Source of the DNA: Bacillota bacterium
GTDB taxonomy: Bacteria > Bacillota > UBA4882 > UBA8346
Assembly: GCA_023402395.1 (NCBI GenBank)
Contig: JAEYGI010000013.1
Location: 1 to 17,536, forward strand
DNA length: 17,536 nucleotides
Direction: 5' to 3'
Shown: positions 7,072 through 14,298 of the stretch, in pieces
Layout: each line of letters opens with the position of its first letter
Position numbering within the stretch: the stretch's first letter is position 1
Notes under the pieces: model-generated
The model's input: the letters and a program-made list of their open reading frames with translations, nothing else
Told to the model about the DNA's origin: nothing
Database searches by the model: none
Translations under genes and position numbers: made by a program

Positions 7072-7100
7072 ATTATAAACGGCCTTACGAAAGATAGCAA
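7072..7100 (-). promoter_or_regulatory. Sigma-A type promoter of the polyferredoxin gene
   Basis: On the minus strand TTGCTA (7100-7095) and a perfect TATAAT (7077-7072) are 17 bases apart. It is among the best promoters in the window. It lies after the terminator of the upstream unit and 37 bases before the start codon. Confidence 0.75.
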
Positions 7101-7136
7101 TCACTATATTGTAATTTTACGATATATACTGATGCA

Positions 7137-7168
7137 ATAAAAAAAGAAGACCGGTAAACCGGTTCTTC
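7137..7168 (-). terminator. Intrinsic terminator of the AKR-DUF1294 unit
   Basis: On the minus strand GAAGAACCGG, loop TTTA, and CCGGTCTTC pair with one bulged A and are followed by seven T (7145-7139) and ATTG. A second, shorter palindrome, ATGACC-TGCT-GGTCAT at 7206-7221, lies between it and the DUF1294 stop. Confidence 0.85.
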
Positions 7169-7240
7169 CGCGAACGATCTTCATTGCAAATTCATTAAAA
7201 CCAAAATGACCTGCTGGTCATAACCCTAGACTTTACCCGA

Positions 7241-7522
7241 TTAATTCATCCATCCCCGTCCGAACACCCAAAAGACCAAAGCCATCTGCAACCCGATGAT
7301 TAGTGGGATGCCGAGCATGAAACGGGGATGGCGAGTCTTATGCCGGGACAGCAGGCATCCGGCATAAATCCCCGGACCGCCGCCGAGCCACGCCAGGGCG
7401 AAGAACCGTCGTTCCGGAATTCTCCGTCCGCGCCGGATCGCGCTGCGTTTATCGGCGACGGCCAGCGCCGCTCCGGTCAGATTGATGATTCCGAGATATG
7501 CCAAAACCAATAGCCGCAACAA
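7241..7522 (-). CDS. DUF1294 family membrane protein
   Basis: The 93-residue protein has the family pattern: a hydrophobic N-terminus, then NLTGAALAVADKRSAIRRGRRIPE, LAWLGGGPGIYAGCLLSRHKTRHPRFMLGIPLI and a final membrane segment. About three membrane-embedded helices are likely. The function of the family is unknown. It starts 15 bases after the aldo/keto reductase stop and is followed by a terminator, so both genes share one transcript. Whether the two act together is not known. Confidence 0.85.
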   Translation of the reverse strand: MLRLLVLAYLGIINLTGAALAVADKRSAIRRGRRIPERRFFALAWLGGGPGIYAGCLLSRHKTRHPRFMLGIPLIIGLQMALVFWVFGRGWMN

Positions 7523-7537
7523 CGGACGCTCCCTCGC

Positions 7538-8554
7538 TTATTTTACGGCTTGAAACTCCCGGTAGAGCCGGAGTTGCTCTTTGAGCAGTTTCGGGGTGTC
7601 CAGTTCATAAGGACACCGGCTGGCGCAGGCGCCGCACTCCAGACAGGATTCGATCCGTTTCATATTTTCCTGCCAGTCGCTTTCCAGGTAGCGCTGATAC
7701 CGGCTGCGTTTCATCAGAAAACTGAGCCGGGCCGCTGTCGGAATCGGAATCTCGGCCGGACAGGGCAGGCAATAGCCGCAGCCCCGGCAGAATGAACCGG
7801 CCAATTCCGTCCGGTCTTTCTCAATCTGTTGGCGCAATGTTTCGTCAAGGGCCGGCGGATTCCGCTCCAAGGCAATGAATTCATCCAATTCGCTCTCCCG
7901 CTCAATTCCCCAGATCGGAACCACATTATCGTATTGCCGCAAAAAGGCGAAGGTGGAAGCAGCTTTGGTGATCAAGCCGCCGGCGAGTCCCTTCATGGCG
8001 ATGAAACCGACATCATGCTGCCGGCAATCGGCCACCAACTCCAGATCGGCCGAGGCCGACAACGAACTCAACGGGAATTGCATGGTATCGTAGAGGCCGG
8101 AGGCCACCGCCTGACGGGCCAGGGGGAGGCGATGATTGGTGATGCCGATAAAACGGACCAGCCCTTTTTGCCGCGCTTCGAGTAACCCGGCATAAATCCC
8201 CTCCGGGTCGTCCGGGTTTGGAATTTCTTTGGGATTGTGCAACTGATAGACGTCGATGTAATCGGTCTTCAGGTTGCGCAGGCTGGTCTCCAAATCCTTA
8301 AGAAGCCCCTGACGGTTGGCGGCAGGGCTTTTGGTGGCGATGATGATTTTATCCCGCACCCCGGAGAGCGCCCGGCCGATCTTTTCCTCGCTGTCGCTGT
8401 AACCCCGGGCTGTATCAAAAAAATTGATCCCGGCTTCATAGGCTTTCTTCAATAAGTACTCGGCCTCGGCAAACCCAATCCGTTGGATCGGGATGGCTCC
8501 AAAACCGCTCCGGCTGACCATCAAACCGGTTCGTCCCAATCGAATCTGTTCCAT
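7538..8554 (-). CDS. Aldo/keto reductase with C-terminal 4Fe-4S domain
   Basis: The N-terminal 250 residues form an aldo/keto reductase barrel with the catalytic tetrad D47, Y52, K75 and H106 (NFFDTARGYSDSE, IIATKS, DVYQLHNPKE). The C-terminus adds two cluster motifs, C256-x2-C-x2-C-x2-CP (FCRGCGYCLPCP) and C304-x2-C-x2-C-x3-CP (CLECGACASRCP). This fused arrangement is an established anaerobe-associated AKR subfamily; substrates are generally unknown, and ferredoxin may replace or supplement NADPH. ATG 8554 has GGAGG about 11 bases upstream, slightly far. It is the first gene of a two-gene unit with DUF1294 and is divergent from the isomerase gene. Confidence 0.9.
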   Translation of the reverse strand: MEQIRLGRTGLMVSRSGFGAIPIQRIGFAEAEYLLKKAYEAGINFFDTARGYSDSEEKIGRALSGVRDKIIIATKSPAANRQGLLKDLETSLRNLKTDYIDVYQLHNPKEIPNPDDPEGIYAGLLEARQKGLVRFIGITNHRLPLARQAVASGLYDTMQFPLSSLSASADLELVADCRQHDVGFIAMKGLAGGLITKAASTFAFLRQYDNVVPIWGIERESELDEFIALERNPPALDETLRQQIEKDRTELAGSFCRGCGYCLPCPAEIPIPTAARLSFLMKRSRYQRYLESDWQENMKRIESCLECGACASRCPYELDTPKLLKEQLRLYREFQAVK

Positions 8555-8605
8555 TGCAAAGTAACCCTCCTGTTGATTGGTTGATTGATGGAAAGGGTTG
8601 AGCCT

Positions 8606-8641
8606 CGCCCGCGTCTTTACATTGCTTAAAATGTCCGGGCG
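8606..8641. repeat. Hairpin in the leader of the aldo/keto reductase gene
   Basis: CGCCCG (8606-8611) pairs with CGGGCG (8636-8641), and inside it ACATT (8619-8623) pairs with AATGT (8630-8634). It is 50-90 bases upstream of the AKR start. It could be a leader hairpin or an operator; no clear promoter was recognised beside it. Confidence 0.35.
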
Positions 8642-8772
8642 GCCGGGGATGTCACAACCCTTGAACCCATTCTCGTTTCGCTCCTGATTTCCTGCTTTGA
8701 TAGGGTTGGCCGAATGTTAACTTTCGAGGGCTGCGGCACGTCCGCTTGCCGGTCATTGGCAAAGATGGTAAG

Positions 8773-8793
8773 ATAAAATGGTAATCATTTTAT
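8773..8793. promoter_or_regulatory. 21-bp dyad, Fur-superfamily-like operator
   Basis: Perfect 8-bp arms ATAAAATG (8773-8780) and CATTTTAT (8786-8793) enclose GTAAT. The core AATGGTAATCATT differs at one base from the core of the classical Fur box (AATGATAATCATT). It ends 17 bases before the isomerase start codon, close to a weak possible promoter (TTGCCG, 17-base spacer, TAAGAT). Fur, Zur or PerR control is inference only. Confidence 0.5.
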
Positions 8794-8810
8794 GAAGACA
8801 GGTGATATTG

Positions 8811-9644
8811 ATGCGATTTGGCGCCAGGGCGCACGATTTTGGAAAAGGAACTCCCGAGGAACTGGCCGCCCGGATTGGCGGGCGCGGCTTCTCCTCCATC
8901 CAGTTGGCGTTGGCCAAGGCCCTTCCCGGGTTCCAGGCCGGTCCGGGAAAGCTCAGTCCCGGTTTTGCGGCCCATATCCGCGAAGCGTTTTACCAACAAG
9001 GACTCGATATTGCCATTTTGGGATGTTACATCAACATGGTCCATCCCGATCCAACCAACCGCCGGCAGTTGCTGAGGTATTTTCAGGAACACCTCCGATT
9101 CGCCCGGGATTTCGGCTGCGGCCTGGTCGGGACCGAAACCGGTTCCTGCAACGCCGATTATTCGTTTCATCCCCAGAATCAAAGCGAGGGGGCGTTCCGG
9201 GCGTTTCTGGACAGCCTGGAACCGCTGGTGGAGACGGCGGAACGTTTTGGAACCCTGGTCGGCATCGAGCCGGTCGAGCGGCATGTCATCTCAAGCCCGG
9301 CGCGGCTGAAACGGGTTTTGGACGCCATCCAGTCTCCCAATCTCCAGGTGATCTTCGATCCGGTCAATCTTTTGTCCCCCGCCAATTATCATTTGCAAGA
9401 CGCGATCATCAAGGAATCGTTCGATTTGTTCGGGGATGACATGGTGCTTATACATGCCAAGGACTTTGTCATCGCCGACGGCCAGAAGCAAATCGTTCCC
9501 GCCGGCCAGGGGTTGCTCAATTACCGGCTGGTAGTGGACGAACTCAACGCCAGAAAGCCTTACATCGACATCATGCTGGAAGATCACCGGCCGGAAACGA
9601 CCGCGGCGGCGATGCGATTCCTGAAACAAACCGCCGGTCTTTGA
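8811..9644 (+). CDS. Sugar phosphate isomerase/epimerase-like TIM-barrel protein
   Basis: The protein has the xylose-isomerase-like (AP endonuclease 2) TIM-barrel pattern: ELAARIGGRGFSSIQLA at the start, then acidic and His metal-ligand motifs (LVGTETG, LVGIEPVERH, LQVIFDPVNL, VLIHAKDF, DIMLEDH). Enzymes of this group isomerise or epimerise sugars or inositols with a divalent metal; the substrate cannot be read from sequence. ATG 8811 is chosen because AGGTG lies six bases upstream; GTG 8802 and TTG 8808 are in frame but overlap that site. The uridine kinase gene follows after 33 bases, so the two are probably one operon. Confidence 0.85.
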   Translation: MRFGARAHDFGKGTPEELAARIGGRGFSSIQLALAKALPGFQAGPGKLSPGFAAHIREAFYQQGLDIAILGCYINMVHPDPTNRRQLLRYFQEHLRFARDFGCGLVGTETGSCNADYSFHPQNQSEGAFRAFLDSLEPLVETAERFGTLVGIEPVERHVISSPARLKRVLDAIQSPNLQVIFDPVNLLSPANYHLQDAIIKESFDLFGDDMVLIHAKDFVIADGQKQIVPAGQGLLNYRLVVDELNARKPYIDIMLEDHRPETTAAAMRFLKQTAGL

Positions 9645-9677
9645 GATGGAACTTCAGTAATGAGAGGTTGAACTATC

Positions 9678-10289
9678 ATGCTGATCATCGGTATCGCCGG
9701 CGGCACCGGCTCCGGCAAATCGACCGTGGCCAAGGCGATCGAATCGGAGATCGGGGCTGAAAACATCGCTCTGATCTTTCAAGATTCTTATTATGCCGAC
9801 AACTCCCATCTGCCGTTCGAGGAACGGGCCGCCCAAAACTACGATCATCCCGATGCGTTCGAGGATACGCTGCTGCTGGAGCATTTGAACCGCCTCCGGC
9901 GCGGGGAGACCGTATTGGTCCCGGTCTATGACTTCACCCGCTATACCCGGACCGATCGCGCCATTCCGGTCGGACCCAAGCCGGTAATTCTGGTCGACGG
10001 CATCTTGATCCTGGCCAATCCGGAACTGCGGAACTGTTTTGACATCAAGGTTTACGTGGATACCGACGCCGACACCCGGATTCTCCGCCGGATCACCCGT
10101 GACCTCCGGGAACGGGGCCGAACCCTTGAGTCGGTGCGTGATCAATACCTATCCACCGTCAAGCCGATGCACGAGGCCTTCGTCGAACCGTCGAAGCGTT
10201 ATGCCGATATCATCATCCCCGAAGGCGGGCACAACACGGTGGCGCTCAATCTGCTGGCCTCCAAAATTCAACGGTATCTTGGGTGGTAG
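9678..10289 (+). CDS. udk: Uridine kinase
   Basis: The enzyme phosphorylates uridine (and usually cytidine) to the monophosphate in pyrimidine salvage. The P-loop GIAGGTGSGKST is at residues 5-16, followed by IFQDSYY, a NYDHPDAFE motif, PVYDFTRYTR, ILVDGILIL and a lid-like ITRDLRERGRTLESVRDQY. At 203 residues it is full length. ATG 9678 has GAGAGG about nine bases upstream. It is second in an apparent operon with the isomerase-like gene and ends before a hairpin shared with the convergent ABC transporter. Confidence 0.93.
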   Translation: MLIIGIAGGTGSGKSTVAKAIESEIGAENIALIFQDSYYADNSHLPFEERAAQNYDHPDAFEDTLLLEHLNRLRRGETVLVPVYDFTRYTRTDRAIPVGPKPVILVDGILILANPELRNCFDIKVYVDTDADTRILRRITRDLRERGRTLESVRDQYLSTVKPMHEAFVEPSKRYADIIIPEGGHNTVALNLLASKIQRYLGW

Positions 10290-10337
10290 CCCGGTCCCTA
10301 TGGCGGAAAAAAGGGGCTCACTCTATCGCTATGAAAC

Positions 10338-10368
10338 CGGCCGGGTCATTTCCAGTGAGACCCGGCCG
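10338..10368. terminator. Bidirectional hairpin between convergent genes
   Basis: CGGCCGGGTC (10338-10347) and GACCCGGCCG (10359-10368) form a perfect 10-bp stem with an 11-base loop. It lies between the udk stop and the end of the minus-strand ABC operon, 14 bases after the latter. The flanking T-runs are short (ATTTC and GTTTC), so termination may be weak or factor-assisted. Confidence 0.6.
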
Positions 10369-10381
10369 ATTTCAACAATAT

Positions 10382-11134
10382 CTATAGCGCGTGGAAGATC
10401 GCTTTTTTCAAGGCGATAAATTCGGGGCTGGCCGTCAATTCCAGCGATCGCGGCTTGGGGAATTCCACCCGGAATTCACTCTTAACCCGGGCCGGTTTCT
10501 CCGGCGACAAAATGTAGATCCGGTCCGACAGGAAAAGTGCTTCCTCGATATCATGGGTGATAAAGAGCACCGTGGAATGGAGTTGTTCGAGGACTTGCAG
10601 CAGCCAGCCCTCCATCTTCAGCTTGGTAATGGCGTCCAGCCCGCCGAAAGGCTCATCCAGCAGCATCAGATCCCGGGAGCAGAGAAAGGCGCGGAGCAGG
10701 GCGGCCCGCTGCCGCATCCCACCCGAGAGCTGAAACGGATAATGCTTCTCGAAACCGGCCAGCCCGAACGTTGCCAGATATGCTCCGGCCTCCGCCCGGG
10801 CGGCCGGCTTCGGGAGGCCTTTGATCACCAGCGGCAGGCTGACGTTGTCGACAACGTTCTTCCAGGGCAGCAGCAGATCCTTTTGGTACATATAGCTGAC
10901 CCGTCCCGTCACCCCGGTGCTGTCTTCCCCGTCGATCAACACCCGTCCGGCGTCGGGCCGGATCAGCCCGGCGATAATATTAAAGACAGTGCTTTTCCCG
11001 CTGCCGCTCAGCCCCAATAGGGAAACCAATTCGTTCTCCCGGACCCGGAAGGTCACATCCTCCAGGACAGCCAGATCGCCGAAGCTTTTTTTCAGGCAGT
11101 GAACCGCCAGCTTTTCTTTAGGGCAGGAACTCAT
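10382..11134 (-). CDS. thiZ: ABC transporter ATPase, ThiZ-like
   Basis: This subunit powers the importer. It shows Walker A GLSGSGKST (residues 41-49), Q-loop YMYQKDLLLPW, signature LSGGMRQRAA (136-145), Walker B LMLLDEPFGGLDA (156-168) and the switch His in ITHDIEEA (192-199). It is of the nitrate/taurine/thiamin-precursor type. The start overlaps the end of the binding-protein gene by 17 bases, pointing to translational coupling. Its symbol rests on the operon context and riboswitch rather than on the ATPase itself, since TauB/SsuB proteins look alike. Confidence 0.9.
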   Translation of the reverse strand: MSSCPKEKLAVHCLKKSFGDLAVLEDVTFRVRENELVSLLGLSGSGKSTVFNIIAGLIRPDAGRVLIDGEDSTGVTGRVSYMYQKDLLLPWKNVVDNVSLPLVIKGLPKPAARAEAGAYLATFGLAGFEKHYPFQLSGGMRQRAALLRAFLCSRDLMLLDEPFGGLDAITKLKMEGWLLQVLEQLHSTVLFITHDIEEALFLSDRIYILSPEKPARVKSEFRVEFPKPRSLELTASPEFIALKKAIFHAL

Positions 11135-12104
11135 TGGTAAAAGCCTCTTTGGCGTTCAATTTCCGGGAAAGCAGCCCGTTTTCGCTCATCCAGCCGGCAT
11201 AACCGATCCAGGTAGCGAGCTTCATCTCCCCCCAGCGTTTGGCGTCGTCGATATACTCCCGGCTCAAATACTTCTGGCTGGCCACGGCCAGGGCCGGGTC
11301 AATCTCCGGAGCGTGTTTCAGAAGAATTTTGGCCGCCGGCTCCGAGTGGTCGATGGCATACCGGTAGCCCCTGGCCGTGGCCCTCAGGAACCGTTTCACC
11401 AGTTCGGGCCGTTTCTCCAATGTGGCTTCGGACGCGATCAGCACCGGCGTGTAATAATCAAGGCCGGGCTCCAGGTCGCGCAGCCTGATGAAGTTAATCG
11501 GAAATCCTTGCAGTTCGGCGGCGACCCCGTCCCACCCATAGAAGATCCAGGAGAAATCGACGTCCTTTTGAACGCTGGCGAAAAAATCGGCCGAACCGAT
11601 GTTGACCATCCGGACTTTTTTAAAGTCCGCGCCGTATTTTTTCATCAAGGCCCGCAGCATGGTCTCTTCCATCGGCGCGCCCCAGCCGCCGTAAACTTTG
11701 CCTTCAAAATCCCGCGGGGTCTTGATCTTTTGGGCGGCGGGAGCGGCGAAGCCGGAGGTATTGTGCTGGATCACGGCCGCGACGGCCTTGATCGGCAACG
11801 GGTTGTCAGCGGTGCGGGCATAGGTCACTTGTTCCTGATAGCTGAAGCCGAACTCGGCTTTGCCGGCGGCCACCAGGGCGGCGCTGTCGCTTTCCGCCGG
11901 CTGGATAATCTCCGCTTCCAGCCCATCCTGCCGGTAGTAGCCCAACTCCTTGGCCGCATAAACTCCGGTATGATTGGTATTGGGAACCCAATCCAACAAC
12001 ACTTTGATCCGGACCGGCGGTCCGGCCGCAAACCCCGCCGACCCGAGCATCAGTGTCAGGCCCAGTACCAGCGGGAGCAATAATCTCCGAAATGCCTGTT
12101 TCAT
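11118..12104 (-). CDS. thiY: HMP-precursor (thiamin pyrimidine) binding protein, ThiY-like
   Basis: The protein is NMT1/THI5-like and secreted: residues 1-26 form a signal peptide (MKQAFRRLLLPLVLGLTLML followed by GSAGFAA). The mature part starts with VRIKVLLDWVPNTNHTGVYAAKELGYY, the signature of pyrimidine-binding ThiY proteins, and goes on with an AGKAEFGFSYQEQ stretch and the YGGWGAPMEETML region. B. subtilis ThiY binds formylaminopyrimidine for salvage into thiamin. No lipobox cysteine is seen, so membrane attachment is unclear. The gene starts four bases inside the end of the permease gene (ATGA overlap) and overlaps the ATPase gene downstream. Confidence 0.9.
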   Translation of the reverse strand: MKQAFRRLLLPLVLGLTLMLGSAGFAAGPPVRIKVLLDWVPNTNHTGVYAAKELGYYRQDGLEAEIIQPAESDSAALVAAGKAEFGFSYQEQVTYARTADNPLPIKAVAAVIQHNTSGFAAPAAQKIKTPRDFEGKVYGGWGAPMEETMLRALMKKYGADFKKVRMVNIGSADFFASVQKDVDFSWIFYGWDGVAAELQGFPINFIRLRDLEPGLDYYTPVLIASEATLEKRPELVKRFLRATARGYRYAIDHSEPAAKILLKHAPEIDPALAVASQKYLSREYIDDAKRWGEMKLATWIGYAGWMSENGLLSRKLNAKEAFTNEFLP

Positions 12105-12913
12105 CTGGAATCAACCTCCGTTTCATTGTCTGGCCGGCTCAACCGGCGCCAACCCATTGCCAGCCGTTGAATAAGAGCGATCGCCGCCAGCAGCAGGAGG
12201 CTCAAGCCCACGATCACCAGAATCGCGGCGAAGACCCGGTCCAGGGCATAAGAGTGCTTGGCGCGAATCATGTACACTCCCAACCCGGCCTCGCCGCCGA
12301 GCCATTCCCCGATCACCGCGCCGACAATGCTATAGGTGGCCGCGATGCGCAGCCCCGAAAAAAAGCTGCCCAGGACCGCCGGGAATTTCAAGTGATAGAT
12401 GATCTGGAGCCGGTTGGCGCCCATGGACCGCAATAAATGAACCAAATCCGGGTCAATGTCGTCCATTCCGTCGATCAAGTTAACGGCCATCGGAAAGAAA
12501 CAGACCAGAATCACCACGATCACTTTCGGCAGTTCCCCGAAACCAAACCACAGCGCAAACAGCGGGGCCAGCGCGATCACCGGCACGGTTTGCGAAGCGA
12601 CCAGCAACGGATAAACCGCCCTTTTCAGCGGGGCGAAGCTGTCCATCAGTACCGCCAGTATCACTGAAAACAAGACCGACAGTCCCAAACCGGCCAAGGC
12701 CTCCCGGACGGTGACGGCTAGATGGGGCCCGAGCGCCGGCAGGATCCGGACCGTAGTCGTTAGAATCGCGCTGGGCGCGGGCAAAATAAACCGGGGAATC
12801 CAAGCGGCGGCCACGGCCGCTTCCCAGAGGCCGAGCAGCAAGACGGCGCAGAGAATGGCATAACGCTTATCGCCGATATTTGGCGATCTTTTCGTCAGAT
12901 TGACCGCAGCCAT
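12101..12913 (-). CDS. thiX: ABC transporter permease, ThiX-like
   Basis: This membrane subunit has about six transmembrane segments and a BPD_transp_1 coupling loop (LLRSMGANRLQIIYHLKFPAVLGSFFSGLRIA, split across residues 180-210). I chose ATG 12913 because GGGGGG lies six bases upstream at 12925-12920; a TTG at 12919 would add two residues. That ribosome binding site directly follows the T-run of the riboswitch terminator, so the gene is switched off when TPP is plentiful. Order permease, binding protein, ATPase is unusual but seen in thiamin precursor operons. Confidence 0.9.
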   Translation of the reverse strand: MAAVNLTKRSPNIGDKRYAILCAVLLLGLWEAAVAAAWIPRFILPAPSAILTTTVRILPALGPHLAVTVREALAGLGLSVLFSVILAVLMDSFAPLKRAVYPLLVASQTVPVIALAPLFALWFGFGELPKVIVVILVCFFPMAVNLIDGMDDIDPDLVHLLRSMGANRLQIIYHLKFPAVLGSFFSGLRIAATYSIVGAVIGEWLGGEAGLGVYMIRAKHSYALDRVFAAILVIVGLSLLLLAAIALIQRLAMGWRRLSRPDNETEVDSR

Positions 12914-12927
12914 TCTCAACCCCCCTT

Positions 12928-12966
12928 AAAAAAACTATAACCCTTTATCGCGCGGGATAAAGGGTT
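12928..12966 (-). terminator. Riboswitch-controlled intrinsic terminator
   Basis: On the minus strand AACCCTTTATC (12966-12956) pairs perfectly with GATAAAGGGTT (12949-12939) around a 6-base loop. ATAG and seven T (12934-12928) follow. It lies between the TPP aptamer and the thiX ribosome binding site. A further short hairpin, TTCTCC-ATT-GGAGAA, touches its 5' arm (12965-12979) and may belong to the antiterminated state. Confidence 0.9.
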
Positions 12967-12984
12967 CTCCAATGGAGAAATCTG

Positions 12985-13080
12985 ACTCACTTCCTTCGCC
13001 GGCATTACCCGGATCAGGTTCATGGGTCGGAACCATCAGGTTCCCTCTCAGCCGGATTCCCAGCTCCCCAGGCGCATTAT
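12985..13080 (-). ncRNA. TPP riboswitch (THI element)
   Basis: On the minus strand the conserved TPP aptamer parts appear in order: GGGG (13069-13066), GGCTGAGA (13053-13046, with the invariant CTGAGA), ACCTGATC (13019-13012) and GGGTAATGCC near 13010-13001, then GGCGAAGG. The spacing fits the family. Binding of TPP should favour the downstream terminator at 12928-12966 and stop transcription of thiXYZ. Boundaries are approximate by a few bases. Confidence 0.95.
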
Positions 13081-13106
13081 GCAATGAACGACTGCTTCTT
13101 ACCTTC

Positions 13107-13135
13107 ATAGTAATTCAAATCATTCCGGTCGTCAA
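13107..13135 (-). promoter_or_regulatory. Promoter of the riboswitch-thiXYZ operon
   Basis: TTGACG (13135-13130) and TACTAT (13112-13107) lie 17 bases apart on the minus strand, close to consensus. Start would be near 13100, just before the aptamer. An inverted repeat GAATTG-ACAT-CAATTC (13136-13151) overlaps the region just upstream of the -35. Confidence 0.75.
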
Positions 13136-13191
13136 GAATTGACATCAATTCGTAACCATTGGGATTGGCAAGCTTTTTTGATTGAGTCCGC

Positions 13192-14274
13192 TCAATTTTC
13201 GAGCAATCCGGAGTCAATCAATCCCTTGACCGACTGGTAGACCCGTTCGGGCCGGAGTTCGGTCAAACACCGGACGTGCTCGCAGGCCCGGCTGGAGCAG
13301 TACTGACAGGGCAAGCCGGCGGTGAGGATCAGGCGGCGGTCGGTGAACGGCCCGTGCTCGGCCGGGTCCATCGATCCCATCAGCGCCACCACAAAGATGC
13401 CGGCCGCGGCTCCGATATGCATCGGCCCCGTATCGCCGGTCACCAGTAATTTGTTGATGGAATATAAAGCGGCCAGTTCCCGTAAATTGAGCCGTCCGGC
13501 CAGATTGACCGAACGCGTCTCCCGGATCTGGGAGGCCAGGGCCGCGATGGACTCGCGCTCCGCCGGAGAGCCGGTCCAGAGCAGTTGCACCCGGTCGTGG
13601 GCGGCCAGTTTCCGGCCCAGTTCCACGAAGTACTCTCCCGGCCATTCCTTAGTGCGCCGGCTGGCCCGGGGGTTAAGGATCACGACCCGCCGCCCGTCGG
13701 TCGGGATTCCTTCCGCCAGGAGCAGCGCTTTTACAGTTTCAACCTCTTGCGCCAAGGGCGGCAATACATAATGGAGGCGGGAGGTGTCCACCCCGATGCC
13801 CCGGAGGCAACTGCCCCGATAGGCCGCGGCCGGGCCTTTGATGGTGTTGTCAAACTCGGTCAGCGCGTTCATCCAGTATTTATAGCCTTCATAGTTTCGC
13901 GCGAAATTGCCGGCCACCCGCAGCGGGGCGCCGGAAAACCTGGCCACCAGCGCGCTTTTTAAGAGGCAATGGGCGTCAATGGCCACGGTGAAGTTCAGCT
14001 CGCGCATCCGCCGGAACAAGGCGCCGATCTCCCGCCGGTTCTCGGGCGCCAGCGGGTTTTGGCGCCATTTGTCCTTCACGATCAACAGCTCATCGATCAT
14101 CGGATGCCCGCGCAGGATAGCGGCGGGAGTCTCCCCGACGCACCAGGCGATGAAGTTGTTTGGAAACGACTCGCGCAACGCGACCAAGCCCGGAATGGCG
14201 TTGACCACATCGCCGATGGCGCTCAACCGGATATAAAGGATCCGGTCCCGATCCGTCAATTGAAAGGTTTTCAT
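13192..14274 (-). CDS. Glycosyltransferase family 9 (heptosyltransferase-like)
   Basis: The 360 residues have the GT9 GT-B pattern: RILYIRLSAIGDVVNAIPGLVALRE at the N-terminus, FTVAIDAHCLLKSALVAR in the middle, and the ADP-sugar site region ILNPRASRRTKEWP, LLWTGSPAERE, LLVTGDTGPMHIGAAAG near the C-terminus. A cysteine cluster (PCQYCSSRACEHVRCL) is usual for these enzymes. They transfer heptose from ADP-heptose to the LPS core in the cytoplasm. Its presence suggests an LPS-bearing outer membrane. ATG 14274 has no strong Shine-Dalgarno site visible. It follows the secreted-protein gene after 24 bases, probably in one operon. Confidence 0.88.
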   Translation of the reverse strand: MKTFQLTDRDRILYIRLSAIGDVVNAIPGLVALRESFPNNFIAWCVGETPAAILRGHPMIDELLIVKDKWRQNPLAPENRREIGALFRRMRELNFTVAIDAHCLLKSALVARFSGAPLRVAGNFARNYEGYKYWMNALTEFDNTIKGPAAAYRGSCLRGIGVDTSRLHYVLPPLAQEVETVKALLLAEGIPTDGRRVVILNPRASRRTKEWPGEYFVELGRKLAAHDRVQLLWTGSPAERESIAALASQIRETRSVNLAGRLNLRELAALYSINKLLVTGDTGPMHIGAAAGIFVVALMGSMDPAEHGPFTDRRLILTAGLPCQYCSSRACEHVRCLTELRPERVYQSVKGLIDSGLLEN

Positions 14275-14298
14275 CGGCTCACTCCGCTTAGGGTATGC

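Noticed and set aside
13136..13190. Hairpin ATTGAG-TCCG-CTCAAT near 13177 as terminator of the glycosyltransferase gene
   Set aside because: On the minus strand an A-run, not a T-run, follows it, so it lacks the intrinsic terminator signature in the needed direction.
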